NCBI RefSeq assembly: GCF_017832975.1
Contig: NZ_JAFIBI010000001.1
Coordinates: forward strand, 1,984,001-2,048,000
Direction of reading: 5' to 3'
From: Arthrobacter sp. PvP023
GTDB lineage: Bacteria; Actinomycetota; Actinomycetes; Actinomycetales; Micrococcaceae
Length of the DNA stretch: 64,000 nt
Part shown: positions 20,089-28,464 of the stretch, piece after piece
Position numbering within the stretch: position 1 is the stretch's first letter
Layout: every line of letters starts with the position of its first letter
Notes under the pieces: generated by a model
Told to the model about the DNA's origin: nothing
Databases searched by the model: none
Seen by the model: only the letters and a program-made list of their open reading frames with translations
Made by a program: the position numbers and the translations under genes

Positions 20089-20955
20089 ATGGTCCCGTCC
20101 GAGGAGCTAATTAAGCCGGGCTACGGTCGAGGATTGCTGGACGTCTACGCCAATCGCTTCCTGTTGAAGCTGCTGGTCCGGAAGGAAATTAAGATCCGCT
20201 ACCGAGGCTCGGCTCTGGGTCTGCTGTGGTCCTACGTCAAGCCACTGATGCAGTTTCTAATCTATTTTGTGGCGTTGGGAGTCTTCCTCAACCTGCAGCA
20301 CGGGACGCCAAACTACGCCATATACTTGTTCTCGGGCATTGTATTCGTGAACTTTTTTACCGAATCGCTGGGCAATGCCACGCGTTCTATTGTTGACAAT
20401 CGTGACCTGATACGGAAGATCTACCTTCCGCGTGAGCTGTTTCCAGTGGCTACAGTCTGGGTGTCCGCTGCGCACTTCCTGCCGCAGGCGGCAGTGCTCG
20501 TCGGGGCCTGTCTGATCGCCGGCTGGGCACCCTCCGTTGTTCAGTTGCTGACAGTGATTGCAGCTTTTGTAATGGTCGCGATTCTGGCAACGGGACTGGG
20601 TCTCCTTTTCGGAGCGGCCAACGTCTACTTCCGGGATTCGGAAAACCTTGTCGACATGATTCTGATGATTGTCACTTGGGCGTCCCCGGTCCTGTACCTG
20701 TGGACCATGGTGGAACGGGTCATGGGGCCGTGGTATTGGATCTACCAGCTGAATCCCCTCACTGTAGGCGTTGAGATATTTCACTGGGCGTTCTGGTACC
20801 CGACGCTGAAACCGGACCAAATACCCTTGGCCCCGCTGCCGCCCGACCTCATCTCGCTCTGGCTGCCCGTCGCGTTTGGCATTTCCCTCCTAGTCCTTTT
20901 TGTGGGTCAACTGGTATTCCGCAAGCTAGCTATCCACTTCGCCCAGGAGCTCTAG
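20089..20955 (+). CDS. wzm: ABC-2 type polysaccharide export permease (Wzm)
   Basis: The 288-aa permease has an N-terminal amphipathic interface segment (ELIKPGYGRGLLDVY...LLVRKEIKIRYRGSALGLLWSYV) and about six membrane helices, with the gate-like TRSIVDNRDLIRKIYLPRELFP segment typical of Wzm proteins. Together with the ATPase encoded next it would move lipid-linked galactan across the membrane. The ATG follows directly after the glfT2 stop codon, and the ATPase gene follows with no gap, so the four genes form one transcription unit. Confidence 0.92.
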   Translation: MVPSEELIKPGYGRGLLDVYANRFLLKLLVRKEIKIRYRGSALGLLWSYVKPLMQFLIYFVALGVFLNLQHGTPNYAIYLFSGIVFVNFFTESLGNATRSIVDNRDLIRKIYLPRELFPVATVWVSAAHFLPQAAVLVGACLIAGWAPSVVQLLTVIAAFVMVAILATGLGLLFGAANVYFRDSENLVDMILMIVTWASPVLYLWTMVERVMGPWYWIYQLNPLTVGVEIFHWAFWYPTLKPDQIPLAPLPPDLISLWLPVAFGISLLVLFVGQLVFRKLAIHFAQEL

Positions 20956-21705
20956 ATGATCGTAGACAACCGGGCGATTAGTTGCGTCGGACTTCGCAAG
21001 CAATTCGTGCTGCGCCACACCCGTTCCATGAAGGAAGCGCTCGTGTGGCTGATCCGGGGTCGCAAGGGTGACTTGTCGAAGAAATTCGACGCCTTAAAGG
21101 ACGTCTCTTTGGACGTTCAGCATGGCGAGACCGTAGCTCTCCTGGGCCTTAATGGTTCCGGAAAATCCACACTGTTGAAACTCATCTCTGGGGTTCTGCA
21201 GCCAGACAGTGGAACAGTTCTGACCCGCGGACGGGTTGCGGGCCTCATTGAAGTGGGCGCAGGTTTTCATCATGACCTGAGCGGTCGGGACAATGTCTAC
21301 CTTAACGGTGCGATCCTAGGAATGACCGAATCCGAAATCGACGAGAAATTCGACTCGATCGTAGCGTTTTCGGAGATCGGCGAATTCATCGATACGGAAG
21401 TGAAGTTCTATTCGTCGGGAATGTACCTGCGGCTGGCGTTCTCCATTGCTGTTCACACTGATCCCGAAGTATTCCTCATAGACGAGATCCTTGCCGTGGG
21501 AGACGAACCGTTTCAGCGCAAGTGCATTGCAAAGATCAAGGAACTAGCGGCGAAGGGTAAGACGCTTTTTGTAGTCAGCCATGATCTTGACCTTGTGTCT
21601 ACGATCTGTGAACGTGGCGTATTGCTGGAGCACGGCCACATCGTGATGGACGGCGATGTCCACGAGGTTATCGCTGAACTCCGGGAGCGTTCAAGGGCCC
21701 TGTGA
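20956..21705 (+). CDS. wzt: ABC transporter ATP-binding protein for polysaccharide export (Wzt)
   Basis: The 249-aa ATPase has Walker A LLGLNGSGKST (near residue 59), a GAGFHHDLSGRDNVYLNG Q-loop region, the signature YSSGMYLRLAFS, Walker B VFLIDEILAVGD, and the switch His in FVVSHDLD. The extended N-terminus (VGLRKQFVLRHTRSMKEALVWLIRG) is typical of O-antigen and teichoic acid or galactan exporters. It lacks the long C-terminal carbohydrate-binding domain of O9a-type Wzt proteins. AGGAG (20945-20949) lies 6 bases before the ATG. It pairs with Wzm. Confidence 0.93.
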   Translation: MIVDNRAISCVGLRKQFVLRHTRSMKEALVWLIRGRKGDLSKKFDALKDVSLDVQHGETVALLGLNGSGKSTLLKLISGVLQPDSGTVLTRGRVAGLIEVGAGFHHDLSGRDNVYLNGAILGMTESEIDEKFDSIVAFSEIGEFIDTEVKFYSSGMYLRLAFSIAVHTDPEVFLIDEILAVGDEPFQRKCIAKIKELAAKGKTLFVVSHDLDLVSTICERGVLLEHGHIVMDGDVHEVIAELRERSRAL

Positions 21706-21800
21706 GCCGCCGGTCGGCTGCTGAAGATTCCCATTAGAATTAGCAAGTTGCCCAATTTGGGCGGGCCTCCGCAACGGGGGAAGGACGGGAGAACAACAGT

Positions 21801-22862
21801 ATGCAGGAACACATGTCCGGCTCCGCAAAGAGCATGGGACGCCGTTCATTCCTAGTAGCAGCGGCCGCTTCGCCGCTGCTGCTGTCCGGCTGCCTCGGCC
21901 AGCCCGACGGACCTTCCGGCCAGGGGGAGACATCCACATTTCCCGTTACGTTGGCGCATTCCTTCGGTTCCACGACCATCAAGGCTCCCCCTAAGAGAAT
22001 CGCCACCCTGGGCTATGCGAGCCAAGATGTCTGCATCGCTTTGGGAGTCGTCCCGGCTGCGGTGCCGCAGTATGAATTGCGCGGATTCGGTGTTAGCCTC
22101 TGGTTCAACAAGGCTGTTACGGCGATGAATGCCGTAATGCCTGCCCAGTACAGGGACAGTGAGGAACCGCCGCTGAAAGAGTTGGAATCACTCAAGCCGG
22201 ACCTGATTCTCGCCGTTAATTCCGGCTTGACAAGAGAACAATACGATGAGCTGAGCGAGATTGCCCCGGTAGTGGCCTATCCGGGCACCCCGTTTGAGAC
22301 GGATTGGCGCACGACGACGACGATGGTCGGTGCGGCGATTGGCAAACCCCAAGGGGCGCAGAGGCTGATCGAGGAGGTCGAAGAGGGCATCACAAAAGCA
22401 AGGTCCAGCTACGATGTGCTGGACGGTTCAACGTTCCTTTATCTAGGGGCAAGCCTGGCACCAGGCGCCGATTTCGAAGTTTATGACGAGGATTCGAACC
22501 CCGTTCGAATCCTTAAGGATTTCGGCGTTGTGCCGGCCCCTGTCTTGGCGAAGGTGGTGGAGGAAGGCGAACGCAAACGCGTCGAAGCGGGAACCGGTCC
22601 GGTTCTTTGGGAGGCGAGGCGGGCGCGTGAACTTGAAGCCGACATCAATGTTGTTTCTGTCATCTCGGACAAGAAGATCATCCTGAAAGATGGGGTTCTC
22701 GACGCACTTCCCGGAGCCCAACGGGACGCCCTCGTGCTCGTGAAGACATCTGATGATGCCCTCGCATTGGTGGAGGCATCGCCTCTTGGAGTTAAATGGG
22801 CGACTCTCACAGTGTTGCCGGAACTGGCAAGGGCGGCCTACGAGACGAAGCGCAGGCCGTAG
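21801..22862 (+). CDS. Iron-siderophore ABC transporter substrate-binding lipoprotein
   Basis: The 353-aa protein starts with a twin-arginine signal (MGRRSFLVAAAASPLLL) ending in a lipobox (LSGC, Cys at about residue 32), so it is a Tat-exported lipoprotein. The mature part is a FepB/FhuD-type binding protein: PKRIATLGYASQDVCIALGV, LESLKPDLILAVNSGLT, and a long linking helix. Such proteins capture ferric siderophores at the outer face of the membrane. No permease or ATPase of an iron uptake system is adjacent, so it must act with subunits encoded elsewhere or it is an orphan. GGGAGAA precedes the ATG. It follows wzt by 95 bases. Confidence 0.85.
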   Translation: MQEHMSGSAKSMGRRSFLVAAAASPLLLSGCLGQPDGPSGQGETSTFPVTLAHSFGSTTIKAPPKRIATLGYASQDVCIALGVVPAAVPQYELRGFGVSLWFNKAVTAMNAVMPAQYRDSEEPPLKELESLKPDLILAVNSGLTREQYDELSEIAPVVAYPGTPFETDWRTTTTMVGAAIGKPQGAQRLIEEVEEGITKARSSYDVLDGSTFLYLGASLAPGADFEVYDEDSNPVRILKDFGVVPAPVLAKVVEEGERKRVEAGTGPVLWEARRARELEADINVVSVISDKKIILKDGVLDALPGAQRDALVLVKTSDDALALVEASPLGVKWATLTVLPELARAAYETKRRP

Positions 22863-22899
22863 GGCAGCCGGTTCCGGTTAATGAAGACCCGGGCAGACA

Positions 22900-22939
22900 T
22901 AGATGTGGGCTCCACAAGACCTTGCGGAGCCCACATCTA
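22900..22939. terminator. Hairpin between convergent lipoprotein and membrane-protein genes
   Basis: TAGATGTGGGCTCCACAAG (22900-22918) pairs with 22921-22939 with one mismatch, leaving a short loop. It lies between the stop codons of the convergent genes and should terminate both. Confidence 0.8.
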
Positions 22940-22953
22940 GGTATTCAGGAAAC

Positions 22954-24996
22954 TCAGTCACACGCCGTAGTCCGGACCAAGCGGGCCTCATTCGAAGTTG
23001 CCAGGATTTCGATGTCCGGAGCTGTCCCGGCTGCCACATCGGCCAGGCCGGGGAATGGATCCTCGGTGGGGATGACGGTTTTCGTACCGAAATCCAGCGC
23101 CCAGTAGGCGTTGAGTTCCCTGATCGCAGGGCAGACGTCCTTGTTATACGCGGCCTCGTCCCAGTGGTCCAGCAAGAGCTGCTCCTTTTCGGTCCGTTCA
23201 CCGAAAATGTGGGGCGCCAGCGGCTGCCGGTCCGCCAGCGCGTAGACCAGTGAGCCGCCGGTGAGCGGGTTGGCCACAACGACCCCGTCGGCCGGGACCT
23301 TGGCGCCCACTTCATCGAGAATCTTCATTTCATCCTCGTCCACAAGATCGGACGTCTCAGTGATGTCGAAGATCGAGTGGAGGCGGTCCTGGACCTGGGA
23401 CAGGGTGCCTCCCTGCGCGGCGATGCCCAGTAGGCCGAGTACTACCCAGACGGAAACCGCTTTGCTGGCTGCAGGAAACGGGACCTTGCCGAGATCCGCA
23501 ATTGGCGCCGCCGGCGCAGAGCCGATCCCCGCCTTGAGCGTGGAGACATGGTCCACCAGGGCGCGGATGCGCCACAGGAGCCACTCGGCGCCGAAGACGG
23601 CGATAGGCAGTGTTACAACAGGAAGCAGGGCTGCGAGTCGGAAACTGTCATTGTACCACACGCCAGTCAGCAGCGTTCTGAACGTGCCGGGCGGCCAGCT
23701 CGACACGACCATGTAGAGCAGCGCGGCGACCAGGTACATTCCCAGGATCCACCACGTGCGCCGCAGCGTGCGGGCAACGACGTACAGGCCGATAACGGTG
23801 AGGATGGCCAGGATCCATGCGGTGGTTGTGCCCATGGGAGCACTGCCCAGGATCTCACCGATCGCCCGGGCATTCGACTGGAAAGGCAGCCACGGTGCCG
23901 CGCCCAGCCCTGGGCGCAGGACCATCCAGGCGGCGACCACGGCGGCAATGTACCCCGTACACGCGGCTGACCACCGAATTACAGCCTTTTTGGGTGTGGT
24001 GCCTTCCCGCCATTCTGAGAAGACCCTTACCAGCCGGCCGAGTAGGACTGGAACAAGGAAGCCCAGGAGTGCCACCATTGCACTGGGGTGCGTGAGGACC
24101 ATTCCGGGCAGGGCAGCGCAGAACGCGACTGCGGGGGCAACGAACGAGGAAGCCGCGCTCCGCGACATGCCCAGCATCTCCACCGCAAGTCCCAGGATGA
24201 CCGGCAACAGCGCAATAGCGGCGTTGTTCGGATACAGCACGCCAAAACCGATGAGGAGGTAAGGGAAAGCACTGAAGCCTGCGGAGAGGACTGCAGCGGC
24301 AATAAGTGCCACCGGCCGGTAGGCGACCAGTCGGGAAACAAGGAACATGCACCCGAGCGGCCAGACAATTGCACCGATCACGATAGTGCCGACATTGACG
24401 ACAACGGGAACAGGGCTTCCCGTCAGCATTTGGAGGAGGGCCATCATGTCGTGCATGCCTGCGGGGTAGAAGTAGCTTGAGGCCTCAGTCAGGTTGCCCA
24501 GCGACAGGGATGACCCGTTTTGTGTCTGTGCAATATGGTGCACGGCATTCAAGTGATACACGTTGTCGAACGTCTGGGAGAAGTTTTCAGGGCTTCCGAA
24601 GCCGGTTACGAAGCGCCTGGCAATCAGCAGAGCTGCGAATACGAGCCCCAGCGGGACGGCCAGAATGGCGGTCCACCGACCAAGGTCACTTGCGTTGAGC
24701 GGGCCGTTGTCCGCTAGGGAGCCCACAGTCCTTCCCCCACGAACCCACCACCATCGGGCAGCCAGCGTCAGGAGTGCCAGGACACCGCTTATGGCGAAGT
24801 ACGCAAGTGGTGTATACGGCAGATGCAGGTAAGGAGCGACGACGGCGGCGCACGCGGCCACCGACGTCGACACGGGGGCCGCGAGGGCAATGAGGTTAAG
24901 TCGGCGAACTCCCGCCGCCGCAAGAATGGACAGTCCCGGCAAGAAGTAGATCAATGCCGCCAACGCAAAAGTCGGAACGGTCTGCCACCAAGTCAT
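22954..24996 (-). CDS. Large multi-pass membrane protein (DUF6541-like)
   Basis: The 680-aa protein has around 12-14 membrane helices in the first 500 residues and a C-terminal extracytoplasmic region (about 540-680, with ILDEVGAKVPADGVVVANPLTGGSLVYAL). This topology resembles GT-C-type enzymes and the DUF6541 family of actinobacterial envelope proteins, which often sit in cell-wall polysaccharide loci. I see no clear DxD or WTDE catalytic motif, so enzymatic activity is inference. GAGGAG lies about 9 bases before the ATG at 24996. It is divergent from the DPM1-like glycosyltransferase, and the two share a 113-bp promoter region. Confidence 0.75.
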   Translation of the reverse strand: MTWWQTVPTFALAALIYFLPGLSILAAAGVRRLNLIALAAPVSTSVAACAAVVAPYLHLPYTPLAYFAISGVLALLTLAARWWWVRGGRTVGSLADNGPLNASDLGRWTAILAVPLGLVFAALLIARRFVTGFGSPENFSQTFDNVYHLNAVHHIAQTQNGSSLSLGNLTEASSYFYPAGMHDMMALLQMLTGSPVPVVVNVGTIVIGAIVWPLGCMFLVSRLVAYRPVALIAAAVLSAGFSAFPYLLIGFGVLYPNNAAIALLPVILGLAVEMLGMSRSAASSFVAPAVAFCAALPGMVLTHPSAMVALLGFLVPVLLGRLVRVFSEWREGTTPKKAVIRWSAACTGYIAAVVAAWMVLRPGLGAAPWLPFQSNARAIGEILGSAPMGTTTAWILAILTVIGLYVVARTLRRTWWILGMYLVAALLYMVVSSWPPGTFRTLLTGVWYNDSFRLAALLPVVTLPIAVFGAEWLLWRIRALVDHVSTLKAGIGSAPAAPIADLGKVPFPAASKAVSVWVVLGLLGIAAQGGTLSQVQDRLHSIFDITETSDLVDEDEMKILDEVGAKVPADGVVVANPLTGGSLVYALADRQPLAPHIFGERTEKEQLLLDHWDEAAYNKDVCPAIRELNAYWALDFGTKTVIPTEDPFPGLADVAAGTAPDIEILATSNEARLVRTTACD

Positions 24997-25095
24997 CGAT
25001 TAAGGCTCCTCATTGTGTGTTGTCAACCGTACAATTATGCAGGTTGCGGCTCCGGGGCACGGTCAGGCGGGCGTATGGAGCGCCGGGCCCCTTGC

Positions 25096-25110
25096 TATAG
25101 TTACAAATCA
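25096..25110 (+). promoter_or_regulatory. Probable -10 element of a leaderless glycosyltransferase transcript
   Basis: TATAGT at 25096-25101 lies 8 bases before the ATG at 25110 and there is no ribosome-binding site, which is the arrangement of a leaderless actinobacterial transcript. No convincing -35 box was seen. Confidence 0.4.
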
Positions 25111-25889
25111 TGAGTAACAAGACGCGGTCCGGCACGCTGATAATCATGCCTGCTTGGAACGAGGCCGAAGCAATCGGCAATACCGTCAGGGAAGTACGCC
25201 GCGTCGTTCCCCAGCATGACATCCTTGTGGTCGACGACGGGTCGCACGATGACACCGCACTCATCGCGGAACAAGCAGGTGCTTCGGTTCTCCGGCTGCC
25301 ATTTAATCTGGGTGTTGGTGGCGCCATGCGGACCGGTTTCAAGTATGCCATCCGGCACGGCTACAGCTCTGCTATCCAAGTGGATTCAGATGGCCAGCAT
25401 GATCCCCACGATATTGACCGGGTCCTGGCAGGGTTGGAAACCGCGGATATCTCGATTGGAGCGCGCTTTGCGGGTCGCGGTTCGTACGACGCCAAAGGAC
25501 CGCGGCGTTGGGCCATGTCGGTCCTTGCCAGGGTGATCTCCAATGTTGCGCGGACACAACTGACGGACGTCACTTCAGGGTTTCGGGCCGCGAACGAACG
25601 TGCGCTACACCAATACATCGACCACTTTCCGGCGGAGTACCTGGGCGACACGATTGATTCCCTTGTGGTGGCGATAAAGTCCGGGTGCAAGGTGGTACAG
25701 ATTCCAGTCGAGATGAAGGTTCGACAGGCCGGCACTCCCAGTCATAGTCCTTTCAAAGCGATGATCTATCTCGCACGTTCTGGACTTGTCCTTTGTTTTG
25801 CCCTGGCCCGTCGTAGGCCACGCGTGCAGACCGATACAGCTACACCCCGGCCGGGCGACATCGCCGGAGAAGGAAGTGTTCCCGCGTGA
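25110..25889 (+). CDS. Family 2 glycosyltransferase, DPM1/polyprenyl-phosphate type
   Basis: The 259-aa enzyme has a GT-A fold: LIIMPAWNEAEAIGNTV at the N-terminus, DILVVDDGSHDDT, LGVGGAMRTGFKYAI, and the metal-binding AIQVDSDGQHDP. TDVTSGFRAANERAL is typical of dolichol/polyprenyl-phosphate mannosyltransferase-like enzymes that load a sugar onto a lipid carrier. A C-terminal hydrophobic stretch (about 212-230) may touch the membrane. Its stop overlaps the start of the DUF2304 gene by 4 bases. That pairing is common, and the DUF2304 protein probably helps anchor the enzyme. Confidence 0.88.
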   Translation: MSNKTRSGTLIIMPAWNEAEAIGNTVREVRRVVPQHDILVVDDGSHDDTALIAEQAGASVLRLPFNLGVGGAMRTGFKYAIRHGYSSAIQVDSDGQHDPHDIDRVLAGLETADISIGARFAGRGSYDAKGPRRWAMSVLARVISNVARTQLTDVTSGFRAANERALHQYIDHFPAEYLGDTIDSLVVAIKSGCKVVQIPVEMKVRQAGTPSHSPFKAMIYLARSGLVLCFALARRRPRVQTDTATPRPGDIAGEGSVPA

Positions 25890-26296
25890 GTGTTGCTTTT
25901 TCTTTGGTCACGTCCATAGGGATGGTCCTGGCCGTTCTACTGATGCTCCGCGTGGGGAAACTTCGCGAAAAATACGCGGTCCTCTGGCTCGTCGTTGGCG
26001 GTTTGACTATTGTGCTGGGACTTTTTCCCAGCATGCTGGACTTCGCCGCATCGGCCGTTGGCGTTCGTGTTCCAGCGAACCTGCTTTTCGCGTTGTCCAT
26101 TGTGCTGTTGGTGGGAGTGGGGCTTCACGTTTCCCGTGAGCTGACCATCCTTGAAGACGAGACACGTATCCTGGCCGAAGAAGTGGCGATCCTGCGTTCT
26201 TCCATCGCGAGGCTTTCCGATGGAAAGTCGGAGAGCGGCCGTCCTCCCGCTGCAGACCATGTTGCAGATCAGACCAGTAATTCCAGAGAAGAGTAA
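25886..26296 (+). CDS. DUF2304 membrane protein
   Basis: The 136-aa protein has three N-terminal membrane helices (about residues 3-20, 33-50 and 65-85), with the family pattern LRVGKLREKYAVLWLVVGG. A coiled-coil segment (LTILEDETRILAEEVAILRSSIARL) follows and ends in a polar tail. DUF2304 proteins typically sit beside DPM1-like glycosyltransferases, as here, and may be accessory or flippase-like subunits. GTG 25886 overlaps the preceding stop (GTGA). The next glycosyltransferase starts 3 bases after its stop. Confidence 0.85.
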   Translation: MSVAFSLVTSIGMVLAVLLMLRVGKLREKYAVLWLVVGGLTIVLGLFPSMLDFAASAVGVRVPANLLFALSIVLLVGVGLHVSRELTILEDETRILAEEVAILRSSIARLSDGKSESGRPPAADHVADQTSNSREE

Positions 26297-26299
26297 AAA

Positions 26300-27196
26300 T
26301 TGACCATTGATGTGATGCTGCCCTACTACGGCGACGTGGCGATGATGAAGGCTGCCGTCGACTCGGTACTGGGCCAAGAGGACCGGGACTTTGTCCTGAC
26401 GATCGTCGACGATGGCTACCCGGATGAATCCCTGCCGGCCTATTTTCAGAACCTTGTGGGTACTGATGGGCGCGTGCGCTACTTCCGTAACGAAGTCAAC
26501 CTCGGCGCAAACGGTAACTACAAGAAGTGCCTTGGCCTTGTGCAGCACGACGTGGTTGTGGTCATGGGCGCTGATGACATCATGCTGCCCAACTACGTGG
26601 GAACGGTCCGCAAGGCTTTCCAGAACCCTGAGATCAAGATTGTCCAGCCGGGCGTTGAGGTCATCGACGAAAACGGTGCGGTTTACGAGCCGCTGGGGGA
26701 CAAGGTCAAAGCCGGGTTGCGCCGCCTGGCCGTGGGCGGCTCGTCTGAAGCGATCATCGCCGGAGAACCCATCGCTGAAAGCCTCATCACGGGGGACTGG
26801 CTGTACTTCCCGTCCGTCGCATGGCGTGCCGACGCGATCCTGAAGCACGACTTCCGTGAGCAGTACAACGTTGTCCAGGATATTGCCTTGGCGATGGACA
26901 TCATCATGGACGGCGGCAAAATGCTCGTCACAGACACCGTCTGCTTCCAGTACCGCCGCCACAGGGAGTCGGACTCCTCAGTGCGGGCCCTCGACGGGCG
27001 CCGGTTCGCGGAGGAGCGGGCCTTTTTTGACGAGTGCGCACGCGATTTTGCCAAACTGGGCTGGAACAAGGCAGCCCGGGCTGCCCGCATTCACCTGACC
27101 TCCCGGCTCAACGCTGTGTCGCTGACCCCCAAGGTGGTCAGCAAGCGGATGTGGCCCGGCCTTGGCAAACTGGTCAAGCACGCGTTCCGTCCCTGA
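26300..27196 (+). CDS. Family 2 glycosyltransferase
   Basis: The 298-aa enzyme has a GT-A domain starting TIDVMLPYYGDVAMMKAAVDSVLGQ, with TIVDDGYPD as the nucleotide-sugar binding segment, VNLGANGNYKKCL, and VVVMGADDIMLPNYV as the DxD-like motif (ADD). The C-terminal third resembles the acceptor-binding part of rhamnosyltransferase-like GT2 enzymes. TTG 26300 was chosen since the first beta strand needs it; the next ATG (26312) would remove the strand. The substrate is not predictable. It ends the first half of the envelope locus, and the IS pile begins 60 bases later. Confidence 0.85.
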   Translation: MTIDVMLPYYGDVAMMKAAVDSVLGQEDRDFVLTIVDDGYPDESLPAYFQNLVGTDGRVRYFRNEVNLGANGNYKKCLGLVQHDVVVVMGADDIMLPNYVGTVRKAFQNPEIKIVQPGVEVIDENGAVYEPLGDKVKAGLRRLAVGGSSEAIIAGEPIAESLITGDWLYFPSVAWRADAILKHDFREQYNVVQDIALAMDIIMDGGKMLVTDTVCFQYRRHRESDSSVRALDGRRFAEERAFFDECARDFAKLGWNKAARAARIHLTSRLNAVSLTPKVVSKRMWPGLGKLVKHAFRP

Positions 27197-27227
27197 TCGG
27201 GGCGGACCAGGGAAGTTTGGATAAACC

Positions 27228-27257
27228 ACGACGGCCGGCCGGTCGCCTGAGGGGCGG
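27228..27257. terminator. Left half of a terminator hairpin split by IS insertion
   Basis: ACGACGG (27228-27234) and the following GC-rich arm pair with sequence on the far side of the IS pile (CCGTCGT, 32351-32357). Joining 27228-27257 to 32350 onward restores a long imperfect hairpin after the glycosyltransferase gene. GAGGGGCGG occurs on both sides of the insertion (27249-27257 and 32341-32349). Confidence 0.5.
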
Positions 27258-27286
27258 TTTCTAGGGGTCATTGCAACACCTGTTGG

Positions 27287-27434
27287 TTAGGTGGTTAGTA
27301 GTAAGTCACGTAAACGCTCGGCTGGAGATTTCCAGTCGAGCGTTTTGCGTGGGCGGCCGTTGAGTTCCTGCACGACGTGTTCGAGGTGGTCAGACCGTAG
27401 ACGGACAGGTCGGCGCCTTTGGGGAAGTCTTGAG
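27287..27434 (-). pseudogene. IS30-family transposase, 3' remnant
   Basis: Read on the minus strand the sequence encodes LEHVVQELNGRPRKTLDWKS followed by PAERLRDLLLTT and a stop. This is the C-terminus of IS30-type DDE transposases (the conserved LNxRPRKTLxWxxPAE motif). Slightly upstream FPKGADLSVYG lies in another frame, so one frameshift near 27385-27395 separates the pieces. Everything further upstream has been lost to the IS3 insertion or to deletion. The catalytic residues are absent, so it is inactive. Confidence 0.8.
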
Positions 27435-27488
27435 CTGCCGGGGGAGATCTTGGACAGTGGGCCCTCCTAAAATGAGGTCGAGATCAGC

Positions 27489-27779
27489 ATGACGGCATCA
27501 CGTAAACGATTTACCCAGGAGTTTAAGGACGAGCTGTGCCGGGAGATGATCAACACATCTAAGCCGATCAAGGACGTGGCCACCGCGTATGGCGGCGGCC
27601 CCGAAACGCTGCGCCACTGGCTGGTCAGGTACCACGAGGCCAACGGCGGCACGGCGGCGGACCCGACGGTGACGGAACGGGCGCGGCTGAAGGAGCTCGA
27701 GCGTGAAGTTCAAGAGCTGCGGGCGCAGACTGCCTTCTTGAAGAAAGCCAGCGCTTGCTTGTCGCGGGAGCAGCGGTAG
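27489..27779 (+). CDS. IS3-family transposase OrfA
   Basis: The 96-aa protein has the helix-turn-helix of IS3 OrfA (RKRFTQEFKDELCREMI, PIKDVATAYGGGPETLRHWLVRY) and a C-terminal leucine-zipper coiled coil (ERARLKELEREVQELRAQTAFLKKA). OrfA binds the element ends and normally forms an OrfAB fusion by programmed -1 frameshifting. It is intact, but its partner is not, so the element cannot move unaided. Confidence 0.9.
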   Translation: MTASRKRFTQEFKDELCREMINTSKPIKDVATAYGGGPETLRHWLVRYHEANGGTAADPTVTERARLKELEREVQELRAQTAFLKKASACLSREQR

Positions 27780-28275
27780 TGAGCAAATATGAATTCATCG
27801 ATTCCCAAAAGACTGAGCCCACCAATCTGAATTGGGTGGTGAGAATGTGCCGCTGGTTGGCCGTCTCAACGTCCGGTTTCTATCACTGGGCCACACGTCC
27901 GCAATCGGCCACACTGGCGTGCCGCCAGGCCCTGACAGAGCGGATCCGGCACTACTTCGAGGAGTCCGAGGGCGCCTACGGTTACCGGCGCATCCACGTC
28001 GATCTCGCCGCCCCGGGGTGAAGTTCGTCGGGGACATCACCTACATCCACACCTGGCAAAGGTCCGTCTACCTCGCCACCGCCATTGACTGCTATTCGAA
28101 GAAAGTCGTCGCCTGGTCCGTCGCCGATCACATGCGCACCGAGCTCTTCGCCGATGCGCTCAAAAACGCCGCTACAAACCGGATCGAGCCTGACGCAATC
28201 TGGCAATCCGATCGGGGCAGCGTCCACACCTTGGCCGACATGCGCTCCTCGATGGGACGCACCGGGGTGTGCTAG
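27779..28275 (+). pseudogene. IS3-family transposase OrfB, 5' part (deleted and interrupted)
   Basis: GTG 27779 begins the HTH_21 region (VSKYEFIDSQ...YGYRRIHVDLAAPG), which stops at 28021. The DDE core resumes in another frame as VKFVGDITYIHTWQRSVYLATAIDCYSKKVVAWS (first Asp in DIT), with a region of roughly 60-70 codons missing between. SDRGSVHTLADMRSSMGRTGVC then shows a second, small deletion around the second Asp. The gene is cut at GVC by IS21, and the remainder lies at 30904-31178. Confidence 0.85.
28264..28273 (+). repeat. IS21 target-site duplication, left copy
   Basis: GGGGTGTGCT here is repeated at 30900-30909. It corresponds to the Gly-Val-Cys codons of IS3 orfB. IS21 elements duplicate 4-8 bases, so a few of the ten matching bases may belong to the element end. 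Confidence 0.75.
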
Positions 28276-28464
28276 CGGCCATGAAAACTGCCCATAGGCG
28301 GCCACGAAAGTGCCCGCTGGCGGCCAGCAGAAGTGCCCGCCGGTGGCCATGAGATCTGCCCACTTCCTTACTGAACCGACCGCGTCTTAAGCGGTGGGTG
28401 CCTCTCCCTGGGGTTTGATGACGGTGTCTAAGCGCACCAAAAGCGAACCAGGAAGAGGCCCTGT

